Of a DNA stretch of 64,000 bases, positions 24,234 through 33,843 are shown piece after piece. The stretch is from Promicromonospora panici (GTDB lineage Bacteria; Actinomycetota; Actinomycetes; Actinomycetales; Cellulomonadaceae). Both the position numbers and the translations under genes were made by a program. The stretch spans positions 62,001 to 126,000 of the forward strand of contig NZ_UWYY01000013.1 in NCBI RefSeq assembly GCF_900608595.1, given 5' to 3'. Positions within the stretch are counted from its first letter, which is position 1, and each line of letters opens with the position of its first letter. The notes below the pieces were generated by a model. It did not search any database. It was given only the letters and a program-made list of their open reading frames with translations, and was not told the DNA's origin.

Positions 24234-25298
24234 TCAGGGCACGGCGTCACGGACGAAGGCGAACCGCGCGTCTGCGGCGGCGGAGGGGTGTTCGTCGAGC
24301 CAGTCGACGAGGCCGGCCCGGGTGGGGGCGGTGGCGGCCCCGCCGGGACGCGAGACCGTGATCGACGCGGCGAGCGCCGCGAAGTCGACGCGCTCGCGCA
24401 GCGTCCAGTCGGTGAGCGTCGCCACCGCGAGGGCGCCGACGAACACGTCGCCGGCGCCGGTGACGTCGACGGCGTGGACCGGGACGGGCTCGACGTGGAC
24501 CCGCTCGCCCGTCTCGGCGTCCAGGGCGAGGACGCCGCGGGAGCCGAGCGTGACCACGCTGAGGGGCACGCGTTCGGCGAGCGACTCGAGGGCCAGCTCC
24601 GGGGTGTCGGTCCGGGTGAACGCCATGGCCTCGCGATCGTTCGGGACGAAGGCGTAGCAGCCGTCGAGCCCGTCGAGGACGGTGGTGTCCCAGGCTCCGC
24701 TGTCGTCCCAGCCCAGGTCGGCGAACACCTTCGCGCCGCGGTCGACGAGCGGGCGGACGACGTCGTGCGTCGTGTCGTCGACGTGGACGACGGCGACGCG
24801 GGGGTGGACGTCCGCGTCCAGGATCTCGCCGAGCTTCCCCGGTGCGGGTGTGCCGCCGGTGACGAGGGCGCGGTCGCCGTCGAAACCGAGCGAGGCCGTG
24901 ACGGGCAGTGCCCACCCGGCGACGGTGTGCAGCCCCGAGGTGTTGATGCCCTCGCGCTCGAGGAGGCCCGCGCACAGTCCGCTGAGCGGGTCGTCACCCA
25001 CGACGGCACCGATCGCCGTCGACGCCCCGAGCCGCGCGGAGACGATGGCCATGTTGGCGATCCCGCCCGGTCCCCAGCCGAAGTCGCCGGTCCACGTCTC
25101 CTCGCCCGGGCGCGGGCTGCCGCCCAGGCCGCCGAAGACGACGTCGAGAAAGAGCTGGCCGACCGCGAGCATGTCGACCTGGCCGTTCGTGCCGTTCGTG
25201 CCGTTCGTGCCGTCCGCGCCGACCACGTCGTCCGCGCTGACCGCACCGCCCGCCGGGGCGTCCCTGGGCGCGTCCAGCGCGCCGCGTCTGATCGCCAT
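24234..25298 (-). CDS. PfkB-family carbohydrate kinase
   Basis: 354 residues. Both PfkB signatures are present: GPGGIANMAIVSARLG near 77-91, and DVTGAGDVFVGAL with catalytic Asp284. It should phosphorylate a sugar or nucleoside released inside the cell. The kinase core begins near residue 43 (DMLAVGQLFLD). The preceding 42 residues contain a GTNGTNGTNG tract encoded by a threefold 9-nt repeat and look unstructured. The ATG at 25298 has GAGGAGG 5 nt upstream, which supports the long form. It is the first gene of the minus-strand operon, divergent to the DeoR gene. Confidence 0.88.
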   Translation of the reverse strand: MAIRRGALDAPRDAPAGGAVSADDVVGADGTNGTNGTNGQVDMLAVGQLFLDVVFGGLGGSPRPGEETWTGDFGWGPGGIANMAIVSARLGASTAIGAVVGDDPLSGLCAGLLEREGINTSGLHTVAGWALPVTASLGFDGDRALVTGGTPAPGKLGEILDADVHPRVAVVHVDDTTHDVVRPLVDRGAKVFADLGWDDSGAWDTTVLDGLDGCYAFVPNDREAMAFTRTDTPELALESLAERVPLSVVTLGSRGVLALDAETGERVHVEPVPVHAVDVTGAGDVFVGALAVATLTDWTLRERVDFAALAASITVSRPGGAATAPTRAGLVDWLDEHPSAAADARFAFVRDAVP

Positions 25299-25406
25299 GG
25301 TCCTCCTCGATGGGGCAAGGCGTCCGGGAAAGGATCCGTAAGGAATAGCACGGCTCTGCGCGCATGTGCAGGGTTTTGATTGTTACAGTTGAGTAAATGA
25401 GCGAAA
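25299..25406. promoter_or_regulatory. Divergent promoter region, kinase-transporter operon versus DeoR operon
   Basis: This 108-bp gap is locally AT-rich, unlike its surroundings (GGTTTTGATTGTTACAGTTG near 25372-25391). It contains the direct repeats TGAGTAAA, TGAGCGAAAA and TGAGC at 25390-25412, running into the DeoR start. DeoR-family proteins often bind such short direct repeats, so this is the likely operator for both operons. Confidence 0.5.
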
Positions 25407-26180
25407 ATGAGCGGCCGTGGTAGCGTGCTCCGCGTGAGAGATCTGCGTGAGCGAGTCATCCTGGATCATCTGCGCAAAACGGGGGCAGCGACGGTGGGCG
25501 AGCTGGCCTCCGTGACGGGGTCGAGCGTGGCGACCATCCGCCGTGACCTGCAGCAGCTCGACCGGGCGGGAACCATCCGCCGCGCCCACGGCGGCGCCGT
25601 GCTCGCCGAGGAGGACGCTCCGTTCGCCACCGTCGAGCCGGTCAACCGGGAGGCGAAGCAACGCATCGCCGCATGCGCCGCCCAGCTGATCGAGGACGGC
25701 GAGTCGGTGCTCCTCGACATCGGGACGACCACCCTGCAGCTCGCGCGGACGCTGCACGCCCGGCACGTCACGGTCATCACCGCGAGCCTCGCCATCTACG
25801 AGGCGCTGCGGGACAGCCGCAGCGTGCACCTCGTGATGCTGCCGGGGGACTACGACCCGGTGTACCAGGCGGTCTCCGGCCCGCTGACCACCGAGTGCCT
25901 GCGGATGATCCGCGCGGACCACGCGTTCCTCGGCGTGAGCGGGGTCTCGGACACGGGCGACCTGCGCGACACCACCATGGCCCAGGTGCCCGTCAAGCAG
26001 GCTATCGCCGAGGTGTCCGGCGAGATCACCGTGCTCGCCGACCACAGCAAGTTCCCGGGCACGGGCCTCGGCCGGGTCAAGCTCCCGCCGAACGTCGCCC
26101 GGTTCATCACCGACGAGGAGGTGTCCGAGCAGGTCTCGAGCGCCCTCGCCGCCCAGCAGGTGGAGGTTGTCGTCGCATGA
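25407..26180 (+). CDS. DeoR-family transcriptional regulator
   Basis: 257 residues. The N-terminal DeoR helix-turn-helix (ERVILDHLRKTGAATVGELASVTGSSVATIRRDLQQLDRAG, then IRRAHGGAV) is canonical. The sugar-phosphate sensor domain contains LLDIGTTTLQLARTL and ITVLADHSKF. Family members usually respond to a phosphorylated sugar, which fits the divergent PfkB-type kinase and the GH4 enzyme it overlaps (ATGA at 26177). The start could be ATG 25407, GTG 25425 or GTG 25434. No clear ribosome-binding site distinguishes them. Confidence 0.92.
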   Translation: MSGRGSVLRVRDLRERVILDHLRKTGAATVGELASVTGSSVATIRRDLQQLDRAGTIRRAHGGAVLAEEDAPFATVEPVNREAKQRIAACAAQLIEDGESVLLDIGTTTLQLARTLHARHVTVITASLAIYEALRDSRSVHLVMLPGDYDPVYQAVSGPLTTECLRMIRADHAFLGVSGVSDTGDLRDTTMAQVPVKQAIAEVSGEITVLADHSKFPGTGLGRVKLPPNVARFITDEEVSEQVSSALAAQQVEVVVA

Positions 26181-27517
26181 GACTGACCATCGTCGGAGGC
26201 GGCGGGTTCCGCACGCCGCTCGTCTACGCCGCGCTGCTGCGCGACCGCGAGCCCGGACGCGTGACATCGGTGGCGCTGGTCGACACGGACGGGGACCGGC
26301 TGCGGACGATGGCCCGCATCCTGGCCACCCAGGCCCAGGGCGCTGCCGACGCCCCGGCCGTCACCACCCACACGGACCTGGCCGAAGGGCTGCGGGGGGC
26401 CGACTTCGTGTTTTCGGCCATCCGGGTCGGGGGTTTCGAGGGCCGTGCGCACGACGAGACCATCGGCCTGGCGCACGGCGTGATCGGCCAGGAGACGGCG
26501 GGCTTCGGGGGCATCTCCTACGCCCTGCGCACCCTGCCGACGACGATGCACCTGGCCGAGCTCGTCCAGCGGGTCGCACCGGACGCCTGGGTCATCAACT
26601 TCACCAATCCGGCCGGCCTGGTCACCGAGGCCATGTCGCAGGTGCTCGGCAACCGTGTCATCGGCATCTGCGACTCGCCGATCGGGCTCGCGCGCCGGGC
26701 GCTGTCCGCGCTGGGCCTGCCGGTCGGCCCGAGCGTCGAGGTGGACTACGCCGGGCTCAACCATCTGGGCTGGCTGACCAGCCTCCGGGTCGACGGCGTC
26801 GACCGCCTGCCCGAGCTGCTCGCCCGGCCGGAGCGGATCGAGGCCTTCGAGGAGGGCCGGCTCTTCGGCGCCGAGTGGATCCAGAATCTCGGGGTACTGC
26901 CGAACGAGTACCTGCACTACTACGCCTACCGGCGCGAGGTGCTCCACGCCGACCAGCTCGCCTCGCACACACGGGCCGGCTACCTCCTCGACCAGCAGGC
27001 CGGCTTCTGGTCCGAGGCGCACGGCGCCGCTGACCCCCTCGCCGTCTGGGAGGCCGCGCGGCTCGACCGCGAGGCCACGTACATGGCGACCAGCCGGGAG
27101 TCCGTGGGCATGGGGGAGCGCAACGCGGACGACCTGGTCTCCGGGGGCTACGAGAACGTGGCGATCGCGCTGATGCGCGGCATCGCCCACGACGAGCACT
27201 CGCGCCTCATCCTGAACGTCCCCAACGCGGGCACGATCCCCTGGCTGGACGACGACGCCGTCGTCGAGGTGCCCTGCATCGTCGACGCCGCCGGCGCGCA
27301 CCCGATCCCCGGCGCGCAGGTGCCGGACTTCGGCCGCGGGCTGGTGACCACGGTCAAGTACGTCGAGCGCGAGACCATCGAGGCCGGGATCGGCGGTTCG
27401 CGTACGGCCGCGGTGCGTGCCCTGGCCCACCACCCGCTCGTCGACTCGGTGCGGGTGGCGCACGCCCTGCTCGACAGCGCCCGTGCCACGTTCCCCGAGC
27501 TGTCCTACCTCGCCTGA
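26177..27517 (+). CDS. Glycoside hydrolase family 4 (6-phospho-beta-glucosidase-like)
   Basis: 446 residues. It opens with the NAD-binding motif LTIVGGGGFRTPLVYAAL and has GH4 hallmarks: INFTNPAGLVTEA, the metal-ligand region GICDSPIGLARR (Cys165) and LNHLGW (His196). GH4 enzymes use NAD+, a divalent metal and a redox-elimination mechanism on alpha- or beta-glycosides, often 6-phosphorylated. In a phosphotransferase-free CUT1 context a non-phosphorylated substrate, or one phosphorylated by the nearby kinase, is possible. The start overlaps the DeoR stop. The CDSP variant of the Cys motif is noted. The substrate is uncertain. Confidence 0.87.
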   Translation: MRLTIVGGGGFRTPLVYAALLRDREPGRVTSVALVDTDGDRLRTMARILATQAQGAADAPAVTTHTDLAEGLRGADFVFSAIRVGGFEGRAHDETIGLAHGVIGQETAGFGGISYALRTLPTTMHLAELVQRVAPDAWVINFTNPAGLVTEAMSQVLGNRVIGICDSPIGLARRALSALGLPVGPSVEVDYAGLNHLGWLTSLRVDGVDRLPELLARPERIEAFEEGRLFGAEWIQNLGVLPNEYLHYYAYRREVLHADQLASHTRAGYLLDQQAGFWSEAHGAADPLAVWEAARLDREATYMATSRESVGMGERNADDLVSGGYENVAIALMRGIAHDEHSRLILNVPNAGTIPWLDDDAVVEVPCIVDAAGAHPIPGAQVPDFGRGLVTTVKYVERETIEAGIGGSRTAAVRALAHHPLVDSVRVAHALLDSARATFPELSYLA

Positions 27518-27518
27518 G

Positions 27519-27574
27519 CCCTCGACCGACCCTCGACCGACCCGACTGACCCGACTGAGCCTTCGACCGACCCG
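27519..27574 (+). repeat. Short CCTCGACCGAC / CCCGACTGA tandem repeats
   Basis: Three CCTCGACCGAC-type and two CCCGACTGA units fill the 65-nt gap between the GH4 and GH38 genes, up to the GGAG ribosome-binding site. No function is evident. Confidence 0.6.
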
Positions 27575-27582
27575 GAGACGTT

Positions 27583-30500
27583 ATGCACCAGAACCAGAAG
27601 CTCGTCGAGGAACGCATCCACCGGGTGCTCACCGAGCGGATCACCCCGGCCTGCTACTCGGCCCGGACGCCCGTCACCCTGTCCGCGTGGGAGGTACCCG
27701 ACGAACCGGTCCCGGTCGCGGAGGCGCTGCTCGCGACGTACTCGGACTTCGCCGTCGGCACCCCGTGGGGGCGGCCGTGGTCGACGTGGTGGTTCCAGGT
27801 GACTGGGACCGTCCCCGCCGAGTGGGCGGGGCGCACCGTCGAGCTGGTCGTCGACCCCGGGTTCCAGGGCGACTGGCCGGGCAACCAGGCCGAGGGCCTG
27901 GTCTTCACCCCCGACGGCGTTCCCGTCAAGGGCATCCACCCGCGGAACAGCTACGTCCCGATCGCGGACGTCGCCGCGGGCGGCGAGCGGGTGCACTTCT
28001 ACCTGGAGGCGGCCGCCAACCCGGACATCCTCAAGAACGACTTCGTGCCCACGGCCTACGGGGAGAAGTCGACGGCGCCGGCGGACCAGGTCTACACGTT
28101 CGCGACCGCCGAGCTCGCGGTGCTCGAGCCCGAGGTGTGGGCGCTGCGGTTCGACGTCGAGGTGCTCTACCAGCTCGTCAAGGAGCTGCCGACGACGGAG
28201 CCGCGCCGGCACGAGGTGCTGCGCGCCCTCGAACGGGCGCTCGACGTCCTGCTGCTGGACGACATCGTCGGGACGGCCGCCGCCGCCCGGGCCGAGCTCA
28301 CCGGCGTGCTCGCGCGGCCCGCCAATGCGTCCGCGCACGTGCTCAGCGCCGTCGGGCACGCCCACATCGACACGGCCTGGCTGTGGCCGATCCGGGAGAC
28401 CAAGCGCAAGGTCGGCCGCACGTTCGCCAACGTGCTCGCGCTCGCCGAGCGGTACCCGGACTTCCGGTTCGCGGCGTCGTCCGCCCAGCAGTACGCGTGG
28501 ATCAAGGAGCGGTACCCCGACACCTGGCGGGGCATTCAGGCCGCCGTCGAGCGAGGCCAGTGGTTCGTCGTCGGCTCGCAGTGGATCGAGCCCGACGGCA
28601 ACCTCCCCGGCGGCGAGGCGATGGTCCGCCAGCTCACGCAGGGCCTGCGCTTCTTCGAGCGCGAGCTCGGCGTCACCACCCAGGGCATCTGGATGCCCGA
28701 CTCCTTCGGCTACACCGCAGCGTTCCCCCAGGTCGCGAGGCTGGCGGGGATGGAGTGGTTCCTCACGCAAAAGATCTCGTGGAACCAGACGAACACGTTC
28801 CCGCACCACACGTTCTGGTGGGAGGGGATCGACGGCAGCCGCATCTTCACGCACTTCCCGCCGGCCGACACGTACAACTCGACGCTCGAGGGCGAGGAGA
28901 TCCACCACGCGGTCCGCGAGTTCCGCGAGAAGGGCAGGGCGACGACGTCGCTCGTGCCGTTCGGCTACGGCGACGGCGGCGGCGGGCCGATCCGCGAGAT
29001 GATGGAGCGCCAGCGTCGCGTCGCGAACCTCGAGGGCTCGCCGCGGGTGCGGATCGAGAGCCCCGACGAGTTCTTCGCCAGGGCGCGGGCCGAGTACGAG
29101 GACGCGCCCGTGTGGGTCGGCGAGCTCTACCTGGAGCTGCACCGCGGCACGTTCACGTCGCACGCCCGGGAGAAGCGCGGCAACCGCCTCGTCGAGCACC
29201 GGCTGCGCGAGGCCGAGCTCTGGTGGACGGCGGCGGCCCTGCGGGGCGCCGACTACCCCTACGACGCCTTCGACCGCCTGTGGCAGACCACGCTCGTGCA
29301 GCAGTTCCACGACATCCTGCCGGGCTCGTCGATCGCCTGGGTGCACCGGGAGAACGAGGAGGAGTACGGCCAGAGCCTCGCGCGGCTCGACGAGCTGCTG
29401 GGGCACGCGCTCAAGCACCTGGAGGCGGACGGCGCCGTGGTCAACGCGGCGGACCACGCCCGCGTAGAGCTCGTGCTCGACGAGCACGGCGACCCGGCGG
29501 GCCTGGTCAGCGTGCCGGGCCACGGTCTCGCCGCCTTCGAGCCGCTCGAGCCCGCGCAGCCCGTGACGGCCGAGCGCGACGGCGAGCACATCGTGCTGCG
29601 CAACGACCTGGTGCGGGTGCGCATCGACGCACGCGGTCTGGTGACGTCGATCGTCGACCTGCGGGCGGACCGCGAGCTTGTGCCCGCGGGCCGCGCGGCC
29701 AACCTGCTCCAGCTCCACCAGGACCTCCCGAACGCGTGGGACGCCTGGGACATCGACGCGCACTACCGGCACACCGTGCGCGACCTCGTCGAGGTCGAGT
29801 CGGTCGAGATCGTCGAGTACGGTCCGCTGCGCGCGCGGGTCGAGATCGTACGCACGTTCGGCGCCTCCCGCGTGACCCAGCGGATCGCCCTGCACGCCGA
29901 CGACGCGCGCGTGCACCTCGAGGCGGAGCTGGACTGGCACGAGGGCGAGAAGCTGCTCAAGGCGTCGCTGCCCTTCGTCGTGCACGCGCAGCACCACTCG
30001 GCGGAGATCCAGTTCGGGCACCTGCGCCGTCCGACGCACACGAACACGTCCTGGGAGGACGCGCGGTTCGAGGTCGTGGCGCACCGGTGGGTGCACGTCG
30101 AGGAGCCGGGCTACGGCATCGGCGTGGTCAACGCCGGGACGTACGGCCACGACATCACCCGGCGGGTCGGCGACGACGGGCAGGTCGAGACCGAGGTGCG
30201 CCTCAGCCTCGTCCGGGCCGCGAAGTCGCCCGACCCGCACCAGGACCAGGGGCATCACGTCTTCGCCTATGCGGTGGTGCCGGGCGCTTCCGTCGGCGAC
30301 GCCGTGGCGGCCGGCTACGAGATGAACCTGCCGCTGCGCCTCGCCGCCGGCACGGCAGCGCGCCCCGCCGAACCGTGGAGCGTCGTGTCGAGCTCGGACC
30401 CCGGGGTGCGGATCGAGGCGGTCAAGCTCGCCGACGACCGGTCGGGCGACGTCGTCGTGCGCGTCTACGAGGCGCTCGGGCGGCGCGCCGAGGTGACGTT

Positions 30501-30693
30501 GTCGGCCGGGTTCGACGTCGCGGACGCCTGGGAGGTCGGCCTCATGGAGAAGCCGCTGACGGCGGACATGCCCCGCGCCCGCTCGCTGGACGTCGCGGCA
30601 CGCGCGATCACCCTGGGCCTGCGCCCCTTCCAGATAGTGACGCTGAGGCTAGCCCACAACCAAGCCAGGGCGGGGGTCAGCGGAGCGGGGTGA
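27583..30693 (+). CDS. Alpha-mannosidase, glycoside hydrolase family 38
   Basis: 1036 residues, normal for bacterial cytosolic-type GH38. The N-terminal domain (about 1-250) precedes the catalytic (beta/alpha)7 domain. AVGHAHIDTAWLWP gives zinc ligands His261 and Asp263, and GIWMPDSFGY gives the nucleophile Asp373. A helical middle segment (LVQQFHDILPGSSIAWVH) and large C-terminal beta domains follow. There is no signal peptide, so it acts in the cytoplasm on imported mannosides such as N-glycan or plant mannan fragments. It follows the GH4 gene after 65 nt in the DeoR operon. Its last 17 nt overlap the end of the convergent beta-galactosidase gene. Confidence 0.93.
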   Translation: MHQNQKLVEERIHRVLTERITPACYSARTPVTLSAWEVPDEPVPVAEALLATYSDFAVGTPWGRPWSTWWFQVTGTVPAEWAGRTVELVVDPGFQGDWPGNQAEGLVFTPDGVPVKGIHPRNSYVPIADVAAGGERVHFYLEAAANPDILKNDFVPTAYGEKSTAPADQVYTFATAELAVLEPEVWALRFDVEVLYQLVKELPTTEPRRHEVLRALERALDVLLLDDIVGTAAAARAELTGVLARPANASAHVLSAVGHAHIDTAWLWPIRETKRKVGRTFANVLALAERYPDFRFAASSAQQYAWIKERYPDTWRGIQAAVERGQWFVVGSQWIEPDGNLPGGEAMVRQLTQGLRFFERELGVTTQGIWMPDSFGYTAAFPQVARLAGMEWFLTQKISWNQTNTFPHHTFWWEGIDGSRIFTHFPPADTYNSTLEGEEIHHAVREFREKGRATTSLVPFGYGDGGGGPIREMMERQRRVANLEGSPRVRIESPDEFFARARAEYEDAPVWVGELYLELHRGTFTSHAREKRGNRLVEHRLREAELWWTAAALRGADYPYDAFDRLWQTTLVQQFHDILPGSSIAWVHRENEEEYGQSLARLDELLGHALKHLEADGAVVNAADHARVELVLDEHGDPAGLVSVPGHGLAAFEPLEPAQPVTAERDGEHIVLRNDLVRVRIDARGLVTSIVDLRADRELVPAGRAANLLQLHQDLPNAWDAWDIDAHYRHTVRDLVEVESVEIVEYGPLRARVEIVRTFGASRVTQRIALHADDARVHLEAELDWHEGEKLLKASLPFVVHAQHHSAEIQFGHLRRPTHTNTSWEDARFEVVAHRWVHVEEPGYGIGVVNAGTYGHDITRRVGDDGQVETEVRLSLVRAAKSPDPHQDQGHHVFAYAVVPGASVGDAVAAGYEMNLPLRLAAGTAARPAEPWSVVSSSDPGVRIEAVKLADDRSGDVVVRVYEALGRRAEVTLSAGFDVADAWEVGLMEKPLTADMPRARSLDVAARAITLGLRPFQIVTLRLAHNQARAGVSGAG

Positions 30694-33600
30694 ATCGGAG
30701 CGTGATCGTGCGGGCTTCTGGGCGCAGGATGTGGTCCGGCCAGACGTCCGGGCCGCAGGCCCGCGAGCCCAGGCCGTTCTGGGCGGCGTCGATCCACAGG
30801 TAGACGTGGTCCGAGGCCGGCAGCTCGTGCGGGTGCCCGGCGGCAGTCACCTGCTCGGCCGTGTGCCGGCGCAGTGTGAATCCGGGACGACGCCCCAGCA
30901 GGTCCGGCGCCGCCTCGATCCGCAGCCAGGGGCTGCCGCCCTCGAACAGCACGAGCTCACGCAGTGCGCTGCGGTGCCCGCTCTCCTGCGGGCGCGCGTA
31001 CTCGACGGTGAGATCGTCGACGTCGGCCTCGAACCGGCCGACGAGCGCCGACCGCGCGCTGTCGGGGTACGACTCCCGCTCGCCCGCACCGAACCAGGCC
31101 GCGCGGTCGACCGAACCGGGCAGCGCGAACCGCACGCCGAGCCGCGGCCAGTGGATCCGCCAGCCCTCGGTGGGCACCAGGTCGACCCGGAGCACCTCCG
31201 CGTCTCCCTCGGTGGTCCACCGCTCCTCGGCCAGCAGCGCCTGCGTGGAGTCGGCGGCGGCGTAGCGCAGCCGGCGGTGCCGGCCGCCGTCGTCGACCGC
31301 CTCGGTGCGTGCCGTGAGCCGGTGCAACCCCGCGTCGGTCCAGACCTCGTTGGACGACGGCGCGACGGTCCCGCGCCCGCGGTCCGCCCACGGATCGGCG
31401 ATGTCGTAGCTGCCGAAGCCGCTGCCGTGGTCGTTGTCGGTGGGCGCCCGCCAGAGCTCCGCGCGCGGTCCGGAGACGGGCAGCCCGGCGAGGCCGCTCA
31501 GCCGGCCGTCCGCGAAGGACGCCGCTCCCGTACCGGGGGAGGCCTGCGTCGCGGAGCCGCCGCTCCGTGCCCAGGCGGGAACGGTCGCCGGCCGGGAGAG
31601 CTCGAGCTGAGCGGCCGCGACCACGTGCCCGGCCCCGGCCCACACCGTGTCGGCGGCGAGCACGGCCTCGACCGTCAGCCAGGTCTCGGCTCCGTCGTCC
31701 GCCGGCCGGCCGGGCCGCGTCACGCGGGTCGTGGAGCCTGCAGCGAGCGGTTCGCCGAGGTCCAGGACGCCGCCCTCGGCGTGGTGCCCGTCGTGCGACA
31801 CGGACCAGCGCAGCTCGAGGTCGCCGAGGTCGGCGGTGTGGCGACGGTTCTCGATGATGATCCCGCCGCCGTCGAAGGTGATCCCGACCGGCGCCACGAC
31901 GTGCTTCCACTCGTACAGGCCGGGCGTGGGCGTGTCGTCGGAGAGCACCATGCCGTCCATCACGAAGTTCCCGTCGTGCACGACCTCCCCGAAGTCGCCC
32001 CCGTAGGCGAAGAACTCGGTGCCGTCGGTGGTGCGGGTGCGCAGGCCGTGGTCGCGCCACTCCCACACGAAGCCGCCGTGCAGGCGGGGGTACTCGCGCA
32101 CCAGGTCCTCGTACTGGTCGATCGCGCCCGGGCCGTTGCCCATCGCGTGGACGTACTCGCAGAGCAGGAACGGCTTGGTGCGCTGCCGGGCCGACTCGGC
32201 GGCGGTGCAGCCGAGCAGGGCAGTGCGGTCGTCGTCCCGCCCGATGGAGCGGGTCTCGGCGATGGAGGAGTACATCCGCGAGTACACGTCCGTGTAGGCG
32301 CCGGTGTAGTCCCCCTCGTAGTGCACGGGGCGCTCGGGGTCGCGGGCATGCACCCAGGCGGCCATGGCGGCGAGGTTCGCGCCGCGGCCGGACTCGTTGC
32401 CGAGCGACCACATCACGATGCTCGGGTGGTTCTTGTCCCGCTCGACGGTGCGCTCGATCCGGTCGAGGTAGGCGTCACGCCAGCGCGGGTCGTCGCTCGG
32501 GTTGTCGCGCCACGTCTCGTGGGCCCCGCCGCCGCTGTTCTCGAAGGCGTGCGTCTCGAGGTCGCACTCGAGGACGACCCAGAAGCCGAGCTCGTCGGCG
32601 AGATCGAGCAGCCGCGGGTGCGGCGGGTAGTGGCTGGTGCGGATCGCGTTGACGTTGAACCGCTTCATCATCGCGAGGTCGGCGCGGGCGAACTCCTCGT
32701 CGAAGACCCGGCCACGGTCGGGATGCGTCTCGTGCCTGTTCACCCCGTGGAAGACGACCCGGTGCCCGTTGACGAGAAAGCGGTCGCCCCTGATCTCGAC
32801 CGTGCGGAAGCCGGTCCGGAGCGTTATCGACTCGGCCGCGTTCGCGACGGTGACGCCGTACAGGCGCGGCACCTCGGCCGACCACGGCTCGACCGAGGGC
32901 AGCCGCAGCGGCCGCACCTCGTCGGCGGACTCCCAGGTCACCGAGACGTCGAGCTCCTCGATCGTGAGCGTGAGCGGGAAGGACGCGCCGCGCACCTCTG
33001 CCTCGAGGGTTCCGGCTCCGTCGTCGTAGCCGGCGCGCAGCCACACGTCCTCGATCCCGCCGACGGGGCGGGCCTGCACCGACACCGAGCGGAAGATGCC
33101 CGGCAGCCACCACTGGTCCTGGTCCTCGACGTAGCTCGCGGCCGACCACTGGTGCACGCGCACCACGATCAGGTTCTCGCCCGGGCGGACGAGCTCGGTG
33201 ACGTCGAACTCCTGGGCGAGCCGGCTGCCGCTGCCCACGCCGACGGCGGAGCCGTTGACCCACACCTTGTACCGCGACTCGACGCCGTCGAAGCGCAGCA
33301 CCACGGCCTCGGCGTCCGACCACGACCCGGGCAGGGAGAAGGTGCGGCGGTAGTCGCCGGTCGGGTTCGCGTCGGGCACGAACGGTGGTTCGAGCGGAAA
33401 CGGCATCTGCACGTTGGTGTAGATCGGCAGGCCGTAGCGGCCGTCCCCCTGCAGCACCCAGTGCGCCGGCACCGGAAGGGTGTCCCAGCCGGAGTCGTCG
33501 AAGTCCGGCTCGGCGACGGCCTCGATGCCCTCGCCCTCGGGCAGCGCCCCGGCCGCGCCGGGCGTCCCGGGAGCCCCTGGGAGCAGGCGGAACCGCCAGT

Positions 33601-33706
33601 CGCCGTCGAGCGAGAGCGTGGGGGCGTCGGTGCTCAGCCATGAGCGGGCCGTGCGGCGCCGTCCGAGACCGGCGCCGGTGTCGGTCAGGTAGGTGGTGGG
33701 GTGCAA
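30677..33706 (-). CDS. Beta-galactosidase, glycoside hydrolase family 2 (LacZ type)
   Basis: 1009 residues from a TTG start at 33706. That start is chosen because GGGAGGAAT lies just upstream and the protein then begins LHPTTYLTDTGAGLGRR, ahead of a normal sugar-binding domain. The ATG at 33871 would add 55 residues and cross the operator. Domains: jelly-roll (about 35-215), Ig-like, TIM barrel with acid/base Glu438 (WSLGNESGRG) and nucleophile Glu517 (LCEYVHAMGNGPG), then the C-terminal LacZ small-chain domain. It cleaves terminal beta-galactosides in the cytoplasm. It is divergent to a TetR gene with a palindrome between them. Confidence 0.93.
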   Translation of the reverse strand: MHPTTYLTDTGAGLGRRRTARSWLSTDAPTLSLDGDWRFRLLPGAPGTPGAAGALPEGEGIEAVAEPDFDDSGWDTLPVPAHWVLQGDGRYGLPIYTNVQMPFPLEPPFVPDANPTGDYRRTFSLPGSWSDAEAVVLRFDGVESRYKVWVNGSAVGVGSGSRLAQEFDVTELVRPGENLIVVRVHQWSAASYVEDQDQWWLPGIFRSVSVQARPVGGIEDVWLRAGYDDGAGTLEAEVRGASFPLTLTIEELDVSVTWESADEVRPLRLPSVEPWSAEVPRLYGVTVANAAESITLRTGFRTVEIRGDRFLVNGHRVVFHGVNRHETHPDRGRVFDEEFARADLAMMKRFNVNAIRTSHYPPHPRLLDLADELGFWVVLECDLETHAFENSGGGAHETWRDNPSDDPRWRDAYLDRIERTVERDKNHPSIVMWSLGNESGRGANLAAMAAWVHARDPERPVHYEGDYTGAYTDVYSRMYSSIAETRSIGRDDDRTALLGCTAAESARQRTKPFLLCEYVHAMGNGPGAIDQYEDLVREYPRLHGGFVWEWRDHGLRTRTTDGTEFFAYGGDFGEVVHDGNFVMDGMVLSDDTPTPGLYEWKHVVAPVGITFDGGGIIIENRRHTADLGDLELRWSVSHDGHHAEGGVLDLGEPLAAGSTTRVTRPGRPADDGAETWLTVEAVLAADTVWAGAGHVVAAAQLELSRPATVPAWARSGGSATQASPGTGAASFADGRLSGLAGLPVSGPRAELWRAPTDNDHGSGFGSYDIADPWADRGRGTVAPSSNEVWTDAGLHRLTARTEAVDDGGRHRRLRYAAADSTQALLAEERWTTEGDAEVLRVDLVPTEGWRIHWPRLGVRFALPGSVDRAAWFGAGERESYPDSARSALVGRFEADVDDLTVEYARPQESGHRSALRELVLFEGGSPWLRIEAAPDLLGRRPGFTLRRHTAEQVTAAGHPHELPASDHVYLWIDAAQNGLGSRACGPDVWPDHILRPEARTITLRFTPLR

Positions 33707-33750
33707 CGGATTCCTCCCAGGTGCGGTGGTCGTCCCGGACACCCTAGCGG

Positions 33751-33776
33751 CATTTCCGAGTGCGTACTCGAAAATG
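33751..33776. promoter_or_regulatory. TetR-type operator palindrome
   Basis: CATTTCCGAGT (33751-33761) and ACTCGAAAATG (33766-33776) pair with one mismatch around GCGT. It is centred between the beta-galactosidase start (33706) and the TetR ATG (33844). The likely reading is repression of both genes by the TetR protein. Confidence 0.75.
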
Positions 33777-33843
33777 CTGGGTATCGTTTGGCGGCAATAC
33801 GCTGACCGCACCCGCAGAGTGACCGCTGAAGGAGACGAGCCGT

